A stretch of 64,000 bases of DNA from Bog-756 sp963704585 (GCA_963704585.1 OY969919.1:434001-498000), one strand, 5' to 3'; shown: positions 16,666 through 25,533, numbered from the stretch's first letter. Translations and numbers: made by a program. The notes: generated by a model from the letters alone, not told the origin.

Positions 16666-17905
16666 GTGCCGGCGCCTCGCCGGAGCGGCCGCGGGCCCCG
16701 TCGCGAGCACGTCGCTCGCGGGCGGCGACGTTGAGCAGGATCCCCACGGCCGCCATGGTGATCACCAGGGACGAGCCGCCGTACGAGATGAACGGCAGCG
16801 GGATGCCGGTGACGGGCAGGACCCCGATGACCGCGCCCACGTTGATGACCGCCTGGCTCGTCACCCACACGGTGATCCCGACCGCGAGCAGGCTGCCGAA
16901 GCGGTCGGGCGCGCGGGTCGCCGCCCGGAAGCCGTACCAGGCCAGCGCGAAGAAGAGGACCAGCACGACGACCGCCCCGACCAGGCCGAGCTCCTCGCCG
17001 ACCACCGAGAAGATGAAGTCGGTGTGGGCGTTGGGGAGGATGCCCCACTTCTGGCGGCCGCCCCCGAGTCCCAGGCCGAACAGATGGCCGGATCCGAGCC
17101 CGATGAGGGACTGCCAGACCTGGTAGCCGGTGCCGGACTGGTGAGCGCCCGGGTTGAGGAAGGAGAGGATCCGGTCACGGCGGTAGGGATCGGCGAGCCC
17201 GACCACCACCGCGACCGCCGCGAAGGCCCCGAGCACCTTGAGGATCGGCCACATCCGCACGCCGCCCATGAAGAGGACGCTCAGCGCGATGCATCCGAGC
17301 ACGAGGGCGGTGCCCATGTCCGGCTGCTTGAGGATCAGGACCGAGGCGATGCCGAGGACGAGAAGGATCGGCCCGATGACCTGGCGAGGGTCGTCGAGGC
17401 GGTCGACGCGTCTCGTGAGGAGGTCGGCTGCGAAGACGGCGAGCGCGAGCTTCATGAGCTCGGACGGCTGGATCGTGAACTGCCCGAACCCGATCCACCG
17501 CGACGAGCCCCCCGACGTCACCCCGAGGTGTGGGACGAGGACGGCGACGAGCAGGACGACGGTCCCGATCGTGAGGGGCGCGCTCAGTGCGCGCCACCGC
17601 CGGTAGTCGACTCGGGCACAGACCAACAGCGCGCCGGTCCCGACACCCATCCAGAGGACCTGGCGGACGAAGATCGCCCAGGGGGAGCCGTAGAGCCCGA
17701 GCGAGATCACCGGCGAGGCCGAGCCGACCATCACGAGCCCGAGCGCGCACAGGACGCCGACCAGCACCGCCAGCCACACCGCGGTGGGCAGCGCCCGGAG
17801 CCTGCCGAACGGTTGGGCCGACCTGCCCGGTGCTGCCGCGGCGACCCGCGGGCGGTGCGACGGGTGGCGCTCTCTCGTCGCGCCGCGGACAGCCCGCTCA
17901 GCCAT
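16562..17905 (-). CDS. ftsW: Septal peptidoglycan polymerase FtsW (SEDS family)
   Basis: Ten-helix SEDS glycosyltransferase, up to 447 residues, which polymerises lipid II at the septum with FtsI. SEDS signatures are visible: LKQPDMGTALVL, GSGHLFGLGLGGGRQKWGILPNAHTDFIF region with GEELGLVG (shown in part), and LPFISYGGSS. After the last helix the frame runs on for ~50 Arg/Pro-rich residues and overlaps murG by 104 nt. A one-base error near 16665-16740 would instead end it at the GTGA junction (stop at 16662), like its neighbours. ATG 17905 has no clear ribosome binding site. Confidence 0.94.
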   Translation of the reverse strand: MAERAVRGATRERHPSHRPRVAAAAPGRSAQPFGRLRALPTAVWLAVLVGVLCALGLVMVGSASPVISLGLYGSPWAIFVRQVLWMGVGTGALLVCARVDYRRWRALSAPLTIGTVVLLVAVLVPHLGVTSGGSSRWIGFGQFTIQPSELMKLALAVFAADLLTRRVDRLDDPRQVIGPILLVLGIASVLILKQPDMGTALVLGCIALSVLFMGGVRMWPILKVLGAFAAVAVVVGLADPYRRDRILSFLNPGAHQSGTGYQVWQSLIGLGSGHLFGLGLGGGRQKWGILPNAHTDFIFSVVGEELGLVGAVVVLVLFFALAWYGFRAATRAPDRFGSLLAVGITVWVTSQAVINVGAVIGVLPVTGIPLPFISYGGSSLVITMAAVGILLNVAARERRARDGARGRSGEAPAREPPVRAGDRRRHRRPSPAGAGHRRGPRRPRAPP

Positions 17906-18007
17906 GGGGGGCCGCGGGCTCGGGTCCCGCGCCGGGTTCGTCGGGGCGCGCCGACACGCGGAGCATCCCCCTAGCCTCGTCCACCCGGCGCGCGAGGTGG
18001 TGGAACC

Positions 18008-19039
18008 TCACACCCTGCTCACCGAGAGGAAGTCGCCGTAGAAGATGCCGAGGCCGAGCGCGGCGAAGAGCCCGGCGAGGATCCAGAACCGGACGATGAC
18101 CGTCGTCTCGGGCCAGCCGAGCAGCTCGAAGTGATGGTGGAGGGGCGCCATCAGGAACACCCGCCGGTGGAAGAGCCGGAAGCTCACGACCTGGAGGAGC
18201 ACCGAAAGGGTGACGATCACGAACAGCCCGCCGATGACCGCGAGGAGGAGGTCGAGGTTCATGAGCAGGCAGAGCGCGGCGAGTCCCGAGCCGATCGAGA
18301 GCGAACCGGTGTCCCCCATGAAGATCCTCGCCGGCGCCGCATTCCACCACAGGAAGCCCAGGCAGGCGCCGGCCAGTGCGACCGCAGCGAGCGCGAGGTC
18401 GAGCGCGTCGGCGACGTGGTAGATCGCGAAGTGCCGGTACTGCCAGTAGCCGATGACGGCCAGGCACGCGAAGCAGAACGTGGCCGAGCCGGCAGCCAGG
18501 CCGTCGAGCCCGTCGGTGAGGTTGACGGCGTTGGCCGCCCCGGCGATCAGCAGCGTCGCCCACACCACCCAGAGCCCTGTCCCCATGTGCCAGCCGATCG
18601 AGTCGTAGCGCGTGAAGGAGAGGGCCGTCGAGGCGTGCGCCCACTTGACCGCCAGGATCGAGAAGAGCAGCCCGAGCCCGATCTGCGCCGCGAACTTGGC
18701 GCGCTTGTTGAGGCCGAGGCTCCGCCGGTGCCGGACCTTGATCCAGTCGTCGGCGAACCCGATGAGTGCGGCGCCGAGGACGGTCATCACGATGAGGATC
18801 CCTGACGGTGAGAAGACGACGCCGGGGATCGCGTGCGCAGTCAGGAAGCCGATCGCGACGGCGGCGACGATCGCGATGCCGCCCATCGTCGGGGTGCCGG
18901 CCTTCGCGATGTGCACCTGCGGTCCGTCGTCACGGATCTGCTGGCCGATGTTGTGCTTGACCAGCCAGCGGATGAGGACCGGAGTCGAGAGGACCGCGAC
19001 CCACAGTGCCACGCCGCCGGCGGTCATGAGGGAGATCAC
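18008..19039 (-). CDS. mraY: Phospho-N-acetylmuramoyl-pentapeptide transferase
   Basis: Integral membrane enzyme, 343 residues, which transfers phospho-MurNAc-pentapeptide to undecaprenyl phosphate to make lipid I. Family motifs: FADDWIKV (catalytic DD pair), NAVNLTDGLDGLAAG, FMGDTGSLSIG, and the MraY-specific HHHFELLGWPE. Ten hydrophobic segments. GTG 19039 overlaps the murE stop as GTGA. In most bacteria murF sits between murE and mraY and murD between mraY and ftsW; both places are empty here (only 102 nt to ftsW). Confidence 0.97.
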   Translation of the reverse strand: MISLMTAGGVALWVAVLSTPVLIRWLVKHNIGQQIRDDGPQVHIAKAGTPTMGGIAIVAAVAIGFLTAHAIPGVVFSPSGILIVMTVLGAALIGFADDWIKVRHRRSLGLNKRAKFAAQIGLGLLFSILAVKWAHASTALSFTRYDSIGWHMGTGLWVVWATLLIAGAANAVNLTDGLDGLAAGSATFCFACLAVIGYWQYRHFAIYHVADALDLALAAVALAGACLGFLWWNAAPARIFMGDTGSLSIGSGLAALCLLMNLDLLLAVIGGLFVIVTLSVLLQVVSFRLFHRRVFLMAPLHHHFELLGWPETTVIVRFWILAGLFAALGLGIFYGDFLSVSRV

Positions 19040-20454
19040 CGGGGCGCTCCGCCGACGCGAGCGGCGAGCGCGCGCCGCGCCTCCTCCCGGTCGTCGAAGG
19101 GCCGCTCGACGCCCGCCGCCGTCTGGGTCGTCTCGTGTCCCTTGCCTGCGAGGAGGACCACGTCCCCCGGACCGGCGAGACCCACCGCGGTCTCGATCGC
19201 CGCGCGACGGTCGGGCTCGACAACGACGATCGCGTCGGCACCCATCCCCGCCCGAACCTGCTCGATGATCGTGATCGGATCCTCCGAACGCGGGTTGTCC
19301 GAGGTCAGCACCGATACGTCGGCGAGCCGCTCGGCCACCGCGCCCATCTCGGGCCGCTTGCCGGCGTCTCGGTCCCCGCCGCAGCCGAAGAGGCAGACGA
19401 CCCGACCCTCGGCCAGCCGCCGGGCGGCGCCGAGCGCGGTCTCGAGGCCGTCGGGTGTGTGGGCGTAGTCGACGAGGATCGCGAAGGGCGGGCCGGCGGT
19501 CACGACCTCCATCCGGCCGGGCACCGGCCGCAGCGCGCCGAGACCGGTCACGACGGCGTCGTCGCCGACCCCGAGCGAGCCCGCGACCGCGGCCGCCAGG
19601 AGGGCGTTGTCGACGTTGAACCCCCCCGAGATCGGGATGCGGACGCGCTCGCCCCGCCAGGTGAAGGAGGACCCGCCGAGGGCGAGCTCGATCGGAGCCG
19701 CCCCGCTCCGGTCCACTTCGACCAGGTCGATCCCCCGGATGCGGTCGGCGAGCCGGCGTCCCCACGGATCGTCGACGTTCACGACCGCCCGGCGGGCACG
19801 TGACGGCTCGAAGAGCGCGGCCTTCGCTTCGAAGTACGCGTCCATCGTCCCGTGGTGGTCGAGGTGCTCACGGCTCAGGTTGGTGAAGGCCGCCACGTCG
19901 AAGACCATCGCGTCGACGCGGTGCTGGGTGAGGGCGTGCGAGGAGACCTCGAGTGCGACGGCGCGGTGTCCCCCGTCGCGCAGCGCGGCGAGCTCGGCCT
20001 GCAGCACCGGCGACTCCGGAGTGGTCCGTGCACCACCGAGCGTCCCGAGCACGCCGCAGCGCAACCCGGCGGTCTCGAGGATCGTCGCGACCATGTGGGT
20101 CACGGTCGTCTTGCCGTTGGTGCCGGTCACCCCCACCGTGGCGAGCGCGTCCGCCGGGTGCCCGAAGAAGGCCGCCGAGGCCGATGCCATCGCGGGCCGC
20201 ACGCCACCGTCGCCGACGACGACCTCGGTGATCCCGAGGTCGAGCGGCTCCTCGCAGAACAGGGCGACCGCACCCCGCGCGACCGCGTCCGGCGCGTACC
20301 GGTGACCGTCGGTGTGCTCACCGCGGACACAGCAGAAGAGTGCGCCACGCTCGACCCGACGGCTGTCGAGCTCGATGGAGTGCACGTCGATGGCGGACGG
20401 GTCGCCGCGCACGCCGACGACGTCGACGTCGTGGAGCAGCTCGTTCATCAGCAC
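19036..20454 (-). CDS. murE: UDP-MurNAc-tripeptide synthetase, meso-DAP type
   Basis: Mur ligase, 472 residues, adding the third stem residue to UDP-MurNAc-L-Ala-D-Glu. The P-loop GVTGTNGKTTVTHMVA (about 106-121), SREHLDHHGTMDAY, and VDYAHTPDGLETAL are typical. The substrate selector DNPRSEDP (about residue 392) is the form associated with meso-diaminopimelate rather than lysine, which agrees with the dap genes in the window. The start is GTG 20454 or ATG 20448; neither has a ribosome binding site. It lies 59 nt after ftsI. Confidence 0.96.
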   Translation of the reverse strand: MLMNELLHDVDVVGVRGDPSAIDVHSIELDSRRVERGALFCCVRGEHTDGHRYAPDAVARGAVALFCEEPLDLGITEVVVGDGGVRPAMASASAAFFGHPADALATVGVTGTNGKTTVTHMVATILETAGLRCGVLGTLGGARTTPESPVLQAELAALRDGGHRAVALEVSSHALTQHRVDAMVFDVAAFTNLSREHLDHHGTMDAYFEAKAALFEPSRARRAVVNVDDPWGRRLADRIRGIDLVEVDRSGAAPIELALGGSSFTWRGERVRIPISGGFNVDNALLAAAVAGSLGVGDDAVVTGLGALRPVPGRMEVVTAGPPFAILVDYAHTPDGLETALGAARRLAEGRVVCLFGCGGDRDAGKRPEMGAVAERLADVSVLTSDNPRSEDPITIIEQVRAGMGADAIVVVEPDRRAAIETAVGLAGPGDVVLLAGKGHETTQTAAGVERPFDDREEARRALAARVGGAPR

Positions 20455-20513
20455 GGGGTGTTGGTCCAGGGGATCGGTGGGCGCGTGGTCGAACGGCTCC
20501 GTCCCCGGACCAC

Positions 20514-22343
20514 CTACGGCCCTTCGGTGACGGCGCCTGCCGGCACGGTGATGGTACCGGTGCCGCCGATGGCCGAATTCGACGCCGAGGTCGTGGCTGC
20601 GGCCGTGGTGGGCACCCCGTAGTGGTGGAGGGCGTAGGCCATGATCGTCGAGAAGACCGGGGCGGCCACCGCACCACCGTAGATGGGGGTCGGGTGGTCG
20701 AGGACGACGATCGCCGAGAGGACCGGGTGCTCGGCGGGGGCGAAGCCGGCGAACGTCCCGATGTAGGCCCCTGAGATGTAGCCGAGGTGGTTGGGATCGG
20801 GGATCTGGGCGGTCCCCGTCTTGCCGGCCACCGTGTACCCGTCGATGGCCGCCGCCGTGCCCGTGCCGGAGGTCACCACGGACTCCAGCATCGAGACGAG
20901 CGTCGCGTCCGTCGCCGGGTCGATCACCCGGTGGGTCGGCGACGGGGCGGTCGCCACCGGCTGGCCGGACGCGCCGATGGTCGCCCGGACCAGTCGGGGG
21001 GCGACGAACATCCCGCCGTCGGCGACCGAGTTGTAGGCATCGAGGATCTGCTGGGCGGTGACCGCGTCGTCCTGGCCGATCGGCGTCGAGCCGATCGAGG
21101 TACCCGTCCAGGCGGCGGCGCCCGGGACGAGTCCTTCCGACTCACCCGGGAAGGCCAGACCGCTCGGACGTCCGAAGCCGAGGTTCGCGATCTGCCCGAG
21201 CAGCCGGTCCTCGCCGAGGCCCTGCGCGATCTCGATCGTCCCGATGTTCGAGGACTGGGCGAGGATGTTCGTCGCGGAGAGCCGCTCGGTCCCGTGCTGC
21301 TCGGCGTCGTGGAAGGTGTACTTCCCCATCGGCAGTGACCCCGGGACGTCGAGCACCTGGTTCGGCGTGATGAGCCCCGCCGCGAGCGCGGCCGAGAAGG
21401 TGACGAGCTTGAAGACCGAGCCCGGCTCGTAGACCTGGGTCACCGCCGAGTTCGACGTGGCCTCCTCGATCCCCGGTGGCAGGGCCTCCGCCGAGGAGGC
21501 GAGTGTCGGGCCCGACGTGCCCGCCGGCGTCGTCGACGGAGCCTTCGTTCCGGGCGGAGGGGCCTGCAGGTCCGCCATCGCGAGCACGTCACCGGTCTTC
21601 ACGTCCATCACGATGGCGGTCCCGCCGGTCGCGTGGGCGGCCGCGATCTCGGTGCCGAGCGCCTGCTCGGCCACGTACTGGATGGACTGGTCGAGGGTGA
21701 GCTCGAGCCCCGTCCCGGGACGGGCCGCGGTCGCGGACGAGCTGCCCGGGAGCGCGACACCGTCGGGCGCCTCGAGCAGGCTCTTCGATCCCGGTCGGCC
21801 GGCGAGGAGCGACTGGTACTGGTACTCGAGTCCCGACGCGCCGTCACCCGCGTAGTCGACCGTGCCCACGACCGGCTGGGCGAGCACCCCGTCGGGCTGG
21901 ACGCGCTGCGCTTCGGGAACCAGGTTGATCCCGGCGATCCGGAGCGCGCTCACCTTGGCGGCCACCGCGTCGGGGACCCGGTGCGCGAGGTAGACGAAGC
22001 CCGAGCGCTCGGTGAGCTCGACCGCGAGGGTGGCGACCGGCACCCCGAGCACCGGCGCGAGCGCGCGGGCGACCGGGAGCGGGTCGGTGATGAGGAGCGG
22101 GTCGGCGACGACGGTCTGCCTGGTCACCGACTCCGCGAGCACCTCGCCGTTGCGGTCGTAGATCCCACCGCGGACGGCGGGGACCGTGACGGTCTGGGTG
22201 AGCTCCGAGGTCGACAGCGCGGCATAGCGCTGGTGCGAGAGCTCCTGCACCGCGACGAGCCGGAGTCCCAGCGCGACGAAGACGACGACGAGGAGCAGGC
22301 GCATCGCGCGGGAGCGGCGCCCGAGCAGGACGGCGGGGCTCAC
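20514..22343 (-). CDS. ftsI: Septal transpeptidase FtsI / class B penicillin-binding protein
   Basis: Bitopic D,D-transpeptidase, 609 residues, that cross-links septal peptidoglycan together with FtsW. N-terminal anchor (about 13-32), PBP dimerisation domain (VRGGIYDRNGEVLAESV), and the transpeptidase domain with EPGSVFK (SxxK), SSN and KTGTA motifs in order. The C-terminus is a short Ala/Thr/Ser tail without PASTA repeats. GTG 22343 overlaps the ftsL-like stop as GTGA. Confidence 0.97.
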   Translation of the reverse strand: MSPAVLLGRRSRAMRLLLVVVFVALGLRLVAVQELSHQRYAALSTSELTQTVTVPAVRGGIYDRNGEVLAESVTRQTVVADPLLITDPLPVARALAPVLGVPVATLAVELTERSGFVYLAHRVPDAVAAKVSALRIAGINLVPEAQRVQPDGVLAQPVVGTVDYAGDGASGLEYQYQSLLAGRPGSKSLLEAPDGVALPGSSSATAARPGTGLELTLDQSIQYVAEQALGTEIAAAHATGGTAIVMDVKTGDVLAMADLQAPPPGTKAPSTTPAGTSGPTLASSAEALPPGIEEATSNSAVTQVYEPGSVFKLVTFSAALAAGLITPNQVLDVPGSLPMGKYTFHDAEQHGTERLSATNILAQSSNIGTIEIAQGLGEDRLLGQIANLGFGRPSGLAFPGESEGLVPGAAAWTGTSIGSTPIGQDDAVTAQQILDAYNSVADGGMFVAPRLVRATIGASGQPVATAPSPTHRVIDPATDATLVSMLESVVTSGTGTAAAIDGYTVAGKTGTAQIPDPNHLGYISGAYIGTFAGFAPAEHPVLSAIVVLDHPTPIYGGAVAAPVFSTIMAYALHHYGVPTTAAATTSASNSAIGGTGTITVPAGAVTEGP

Positions 22344-22792
22344 CGCTTCGGCGGTGCGGAGCGCGGTCCGGTGGCCGCGGTCTGCGGCACCGGCAGCGGC
22401 ACCGACAGCGGGACCTCCGGGAGGTCGATCACCTGACCGGGTGCGACCATGCCGAGCTGGGCCTTCGCGACCGCAACGACCCGGGTGGGCGCGGCGAGCT
22501 GGGCGACGGCCACCTGGTCGGCCTTCTGGGTGACCTGGGCTGCGGCGACCTGGGCCTCCGTCGTGGCGAGACGGATCTGGCCCTGGGTCACGAGGTCGTC
22601 ACCCGCCACCACCGCCACCAGGCTCCCGACGACCAGCAGGCCCGAGAGCCAGAGCGCGGGACGGCGGACCGGGCGGAGCAGGCGCTGCCGCGGCGAGCGG
22701 TCGACGACCCGCAGCGCCGGGCGGGCGGGTGTGGAGCGTGGATGTGCCCGGGCCGACGCGCGGCGCGTGGCGGCCCCCGAGGCAGTCGCCAT
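22340..22792 (-). CDS. ftsL: FtsL-like septum formation membrane protein
   Basis: A 150-residue bitopic protein in the ftsL position between rsmH and ftsI. It has a basic cytoplasmic N-terminus (1-50), a single transmembrane helix (about 52-70, LWLSGLLVVGSLVAVVAG), a short extracytoplasmic coiled coil rich in Ala/Gln/Val (75-110), and a Pro/Val-rich tail. Sequence similarity to FtsL is poor, as is usual; the call rests on topology and position. The ATG shares one base with the rsmH stop (TGATG), and the stop overlaps the ftsI start. Confidence 0.8.
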   Translation of the reverse strand: MATASGAATRRASARAHPRSTPARPALRVVDRSPRQRLLRPVRRPALWLSGLLVVGSLVAVVAGDDLVTQGQIRLATTEAQVAAAQVTQKADQVAVAQLAAPTRVVAVAKAQLGMVAPGQVIDLPEVPLSVPLPVPQTAATGPRSAPPKR

Positions 22793-23784
22793 CAGGCGAC
22801 GTCGCCGTTGGTCCGGGGTAGCGCCTCGTCCGGCAGGCGCTCGATGACCCGGAGGCGGGCCGACTCGGACCGCCGGTTGCGCTCGACCTCCGCGGACGAC
22901 GGTCGGCGCGAGCCGCGAGAGACGAGGCGGAACTTCGGGACCGCCCCGCACACGCAGGGCAGTCCGGGTGGGCACCGGCAGTCGCCGGTCGCCGCTCGGG
23001 CGAACGTGGACTTCACCAGCCGGTCCTCACCGGAGTGGTAGGCGATGACGAGGCACCGACCGCCGGGCCGGAGCAGCCCGAGCGCCGCGTCGAGCGCGCG
23101 GGGAAGCTGCTCGAGCTCGTCGTTGACCGCGATGCGGATCGCCTGGAAGACGCGCCGTGCCGGGTGCCCCCCGGTGCGACGGGTGGCCGCCGGGATCGCG
23201 GCGCGGACGACGTCGGCGAGCTGCCCGGTGGTGTCGATCGGGCGTGCCGCGACGATCGCCTTCGCGATCCGGCGGGCGAAGCGTGGCTCGCCGTTGGCCG
23301 CGAACAGGGTGGCGAGCTCGGCCTCCTCGTACCCGTTCACGACGTCGGCGGCGGTCTGGCCACCGGTCGGGTCCATCCGCATGTCGAGCGCAGCGTCGCG
23401 GTGGAAGGAGAAGCCGCGTGACGTGACGTCGAGCTGCGGGGAGCTGACCCCGAGGTCGAAGAGCGCGCCCGACAGCCCGGTGTCGGCAGGGGGCGTCCCG
23501 AGCTCGGACTGCACCGAGCGGACCAGTTCGTCGAGGTCGTCGAAGCGCGAGCGGCGCACGACGGCACGCGAGCCGAAGGGCGCGAGGGCGTCGGCAGCGG
23601 CTGCGACGGCCGCGGGGTCACGGTCGATCCCGAGGACCGAGAGTCCCTCGTATGCGCGCAGCAGTGCGGCGGCGTGACCGCCGCCGCCCAGCGTGGCGTC
23701 GACGAGCAGTCCGGGTGGCACCGGTGCGAAGAGGTCGACGACCTCCGATGCCATGACCGGCTGGTGGGTGAAGGCCTGGCTCAT
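22792..23784 (-). CDS. rsmH: 16S rRNA (cytosine1402-N4)-methyltransferase
   Basis: SAM-dependent methyltransferase (MraW), 330 residues, that modifies C1402 of 16S rRNA. The opening FTHQPVMASEVVDLFAP, SAM loop DATLGGGGHAAALL, DLGVSSPQLD, and C-terminal HSGEDRLVK motifs are intact, as is the CRCPPGLPCVCG cysteine-rich insertion. ATG 23784 is chosen because it starts just before the family block, but the frame is open for more than 900 nt upstream, so an N-terminal extension such as the one in mycobacterial MraW is possible. Confidence 0.96.
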   Translation of the reverse strand: MSQAFTHQPVMASEVVDLFAPVPPGLLVDATLGGGGHAAALLRAYEGLSVLGIDRDPAAVAAAADALAPFGSRAVVRRSRFDDLDELVRSVQSELGTPPADTGLSGALFDLGVSSPQLDVTSRGFSFHRDAALDMRMDPTGGQTAADVVNGYEEAELATLFAANGEPRFARRIAKAIVAARPIDTTGQLADVVRAAIPAATRRTGGHPARRVFQAIRIAVNDELEQLPRALDAALGLLRPGGRCLVIAYHSGEDRLVKSTFARAATGDCRCPPGLPCVCGAVPKFRLVSRGSRRPSSAEVERNRRSESARLRVIERLPDEALPRTNGDVA

Positions 23785-24101
23785 CCGCAGTCCCCCGACC
23801 GACGCGATGCCAGCGGGTGGAGTGCCGCGACGATCAACCTGGAAGTGGGCGGAGGAGGGTTCTTCCAGCGCTCCGGTCGAGGGACTGCGCATGGGCCAGA
23901 CACGTTCGATGTGCACGTCGGGTCGTGCGGCCGCGGCCAGACCCGACTCGTACGGCGTGGGCCGGGTGGCCCGGTCCGAGCAGGCCACGGCGTCGCGCTG
24001 CGGCGCCGACGTGACGACCCGGACGGTCGATGGTGCGTCGTTGCGTTGCTCCCTTCCTTCGTCGTCGCCCCCCTCCACCAGACGGAGGTGGGCACGGTCG
24101 T
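23785..24101 (-). other. 317-nt gap between mraZ and rsmH
   Basis: No independent gene is recognised. On the minus strand the rsmH frame stays open throughout, with a balanced composition (for example VWPMRSPSTGALEEPSSAHF just upstream of the chosen start), so part of it may encode an rsmH N-terminal extension. No convincing -35/-10 pair or terminator was found. Confidence 0.4.
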
Positions 24102-24521
24102 TCAGCCGTCGTCGCCCTGCGTGAGGCGCTCCTCCTCGGGGAGCACCTTCTCCTCCCACGCCTCGCGGTTCCAGAGCTCGACCCGGTCGATCGCCCCGAG
24201 GACGAGGACGTCGCCGACCAGCCCCGCGTACTCCCGGAGCCGAGCCGGGATCGCCATCCGTCCCTGACGGTCGATCTCCAGCTCGTGCGAGGTCGAGGCC
24301 CACAACCGTGCGAGGTTCCGGTCGGACCGGCCCGCCGAGGCCCGCTCCAGCATGGTGTCCATCTGCAGCTCGAACTGGTCGGGCGTCCACAGGGACAAGC
24401 ACCCATCCTGATACTCGGTCAGGTACCCCCCGTGCTCGAAGGGGCCGCGGAACTTCGCGGGGAGGATCACTCTTCCCTTCTCGTCGAGCGAGTGCTCGTA
24501 CCTGCCGAAGAACCGTGCCAC
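24102..24521 (-). CDS. mraZ: Division/cell wall cluster transcriptional repressor MraZ
   Basis: A 139-residue AbrB-fold DNA-binding protein with two SpoVT-AbrB repeats (DEKGRVILPAKFRGPF at 14-29 and DRQGRMAIPARLREYAGL at about 83-100). MraZ forms a ring-shaped oligomer and regulates its own operon and the dcw cluster. The start is GTG 24521 (GTG GCA CGG), with GGGAG upstream. It is the first gene of the cluster and lies about 75 nt downstream of a promoter whose spacer and -10 contain AAAGTGG boxes. Confidence 0.97.
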   Translation of the reverse strand: MARFFGRYEHSLDEKGRVILPAKFRGPFEHGGYLTEYQDGCLSLWTPDQFELQMDTMLERASAGRSDRNLARLWASTSHELEIDRQGRMAIPARLREYAGLVGDVLVLGAIDRVELWNREAWEEKVLPEEERLTQGDDG

Positions 24522-24589
24522 CGGTGTTTGCTCCCACGACGCTCCCCGCAGTGCCCGGACCCCGATCCATCGGAGCCCTCCCTTTCACA

Positions 24590-24636
24590 CCACTTTGCGC
24601 CACTTTACGCCCCACTCCCCCACTCGTCAACCACTT
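24590..24636 (-). promoter_or_regulatory. mraZ promoter overlapped by MraZ boxes
   Basis: On the minus strand TTGACG (24630-24625) and TAAAGT (24607-24602) are 17 nt apart, a strong promoter. Five GTGG-containing boxes lie in the same 47 nt: AAAGTGG at 24596-24590 and 24606-24600 exactly 10 bp apart, and shorter AGTGG copies ending at 24612, 24620 and 24631 (spacings 12, 8 and 11). Tandem GTGG-type repeats near one helical turn are the known binding pattern of MraZ, so autoregulation is expected. Confidence 0.75.
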
Positions 24637-24764
24637 CGTCACACCGCACTCCACGGACACCCCGGACACGCGCCACCGCACCACCGCGGATCGGCGCGCC
24701 GGGCGCGCGGGAAGGGGCCGAGGCCCTGCCCGGACGGGCCGGGCCACGCCGGCCGGCCGGCCGC

Positions 24765-25502
24765 TCAGGGCAGCGCGGCGACGAAGGCGGCCACGAGGGA
24801 CCGCCGGTCGGGCGGCGTCCGCCCCGCGCCGGTGGCGAGATCGTGCACGCCGACCGCAGCGCCTTCGAGGAGCAGCGTGGCCGCGTCCCGATCATCGGGC
24901 GCGAGCGCGAGGAGGTCGAGGAGGCGGCGCGGCTCCCAGCGCAGCGCGCAGCAGCCCTGGAACCAGGCGCCGGCGCGGCCCCGCCGCTGCGCGAGGCCCA
25001 CCACCTTGCGCCCCGCCGCACGGGTCACGACCTCCCCGCTCCCCGTCCCGGCGAAGCAGACCGCGGCCACCGGATCGGCGGCGGCACGGGCGCGCCCGCG
25101 GTGGACCTCGAGGTCGACGATCCCGACCGCAGCCAGCGCGTCCGTCCACGCGCGGCCCAACCACTCGAACGCGTGCCCGACGTCCTCGGACGCGAGCGGA
25201 TCTCCGGCAGGGAGCCATGCGTCGATCCAGAGCGGCTCGTCACGCTCCACGAGCACTGCGCCCCCGCCCGACCGACGACGGACCACCGACACCCCGGCCG
25301 CACCGGTGCGTGCCGCGTCCACCACGCCCTCCCCCAGGGTCGAGCCGATGACGACTGCGGGCGCGGTGGCACGACAGACCGCGATCGCGCGACCGCTCGG
25401 CCCGCGCTCGGTGGAGGGCCACGAGCCGTGGAGCTCGTCCGGCGGGCCGGCGCGCTCCTCGACGCGCCAGCCGGCGGTCACCGCGTCCGGTTCGTCGACC
25501 AC
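24765..25502 (-). CDS. LipM/LplA-like lipoate-biotin ligase family protein
   Basis: A 245-residue member of the BPL/LplA/LipB family. Motif RRRSGGGAVLV (about 92-102) binds the acyl group or adenylate, and VCFAGTGSGEV followed by AGRKVVGLAQRR matches the octanoyltransferase LipM pattern, including its cysteine. It may transfer octanoyl or lipoyl groups to carrier domains; no lipA or E2 gene is in the window to confirm this. GTG 25502 is chosen because it lies 31 nt after the HNH stop and before the conserved region; an upstream start would overlap the HNH gene. Confidence 0.75.
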   Translation of the reverse strand: MVDEPDAVTAGWRVEERAGPPDELHGSWPSTERGPSGRAIAVCRATAPAVVIGSTLGEGVVDAARTGAAGVSVVRRRSGGGAVLVERDEPLWIDAWLPAGDPLASEDVGHAFEWLGRAWTDALAAVGIVDLEVHRGRARAAADPVAAVCFAGTGSGEVVTRAAGRKVVGLAQRRGRAGAWFQGCCALRWEPRRLLDLLALAPDDRDAATLLLEGAAVGVHDLATGAGRTPPDRRSLVAAFVAALP

Positions 25503-25533
25503 GCGGGCCGGTGCGGCCCGGCCCGCGGCGGGC

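Noticed and set aside
23781..24095. 104-residue minus-strand frame between mraZ and rsmH
   Set aside because: Pro/Arg/Ser-rich with no start signal; the rsmH frame covers the same region with better composition.
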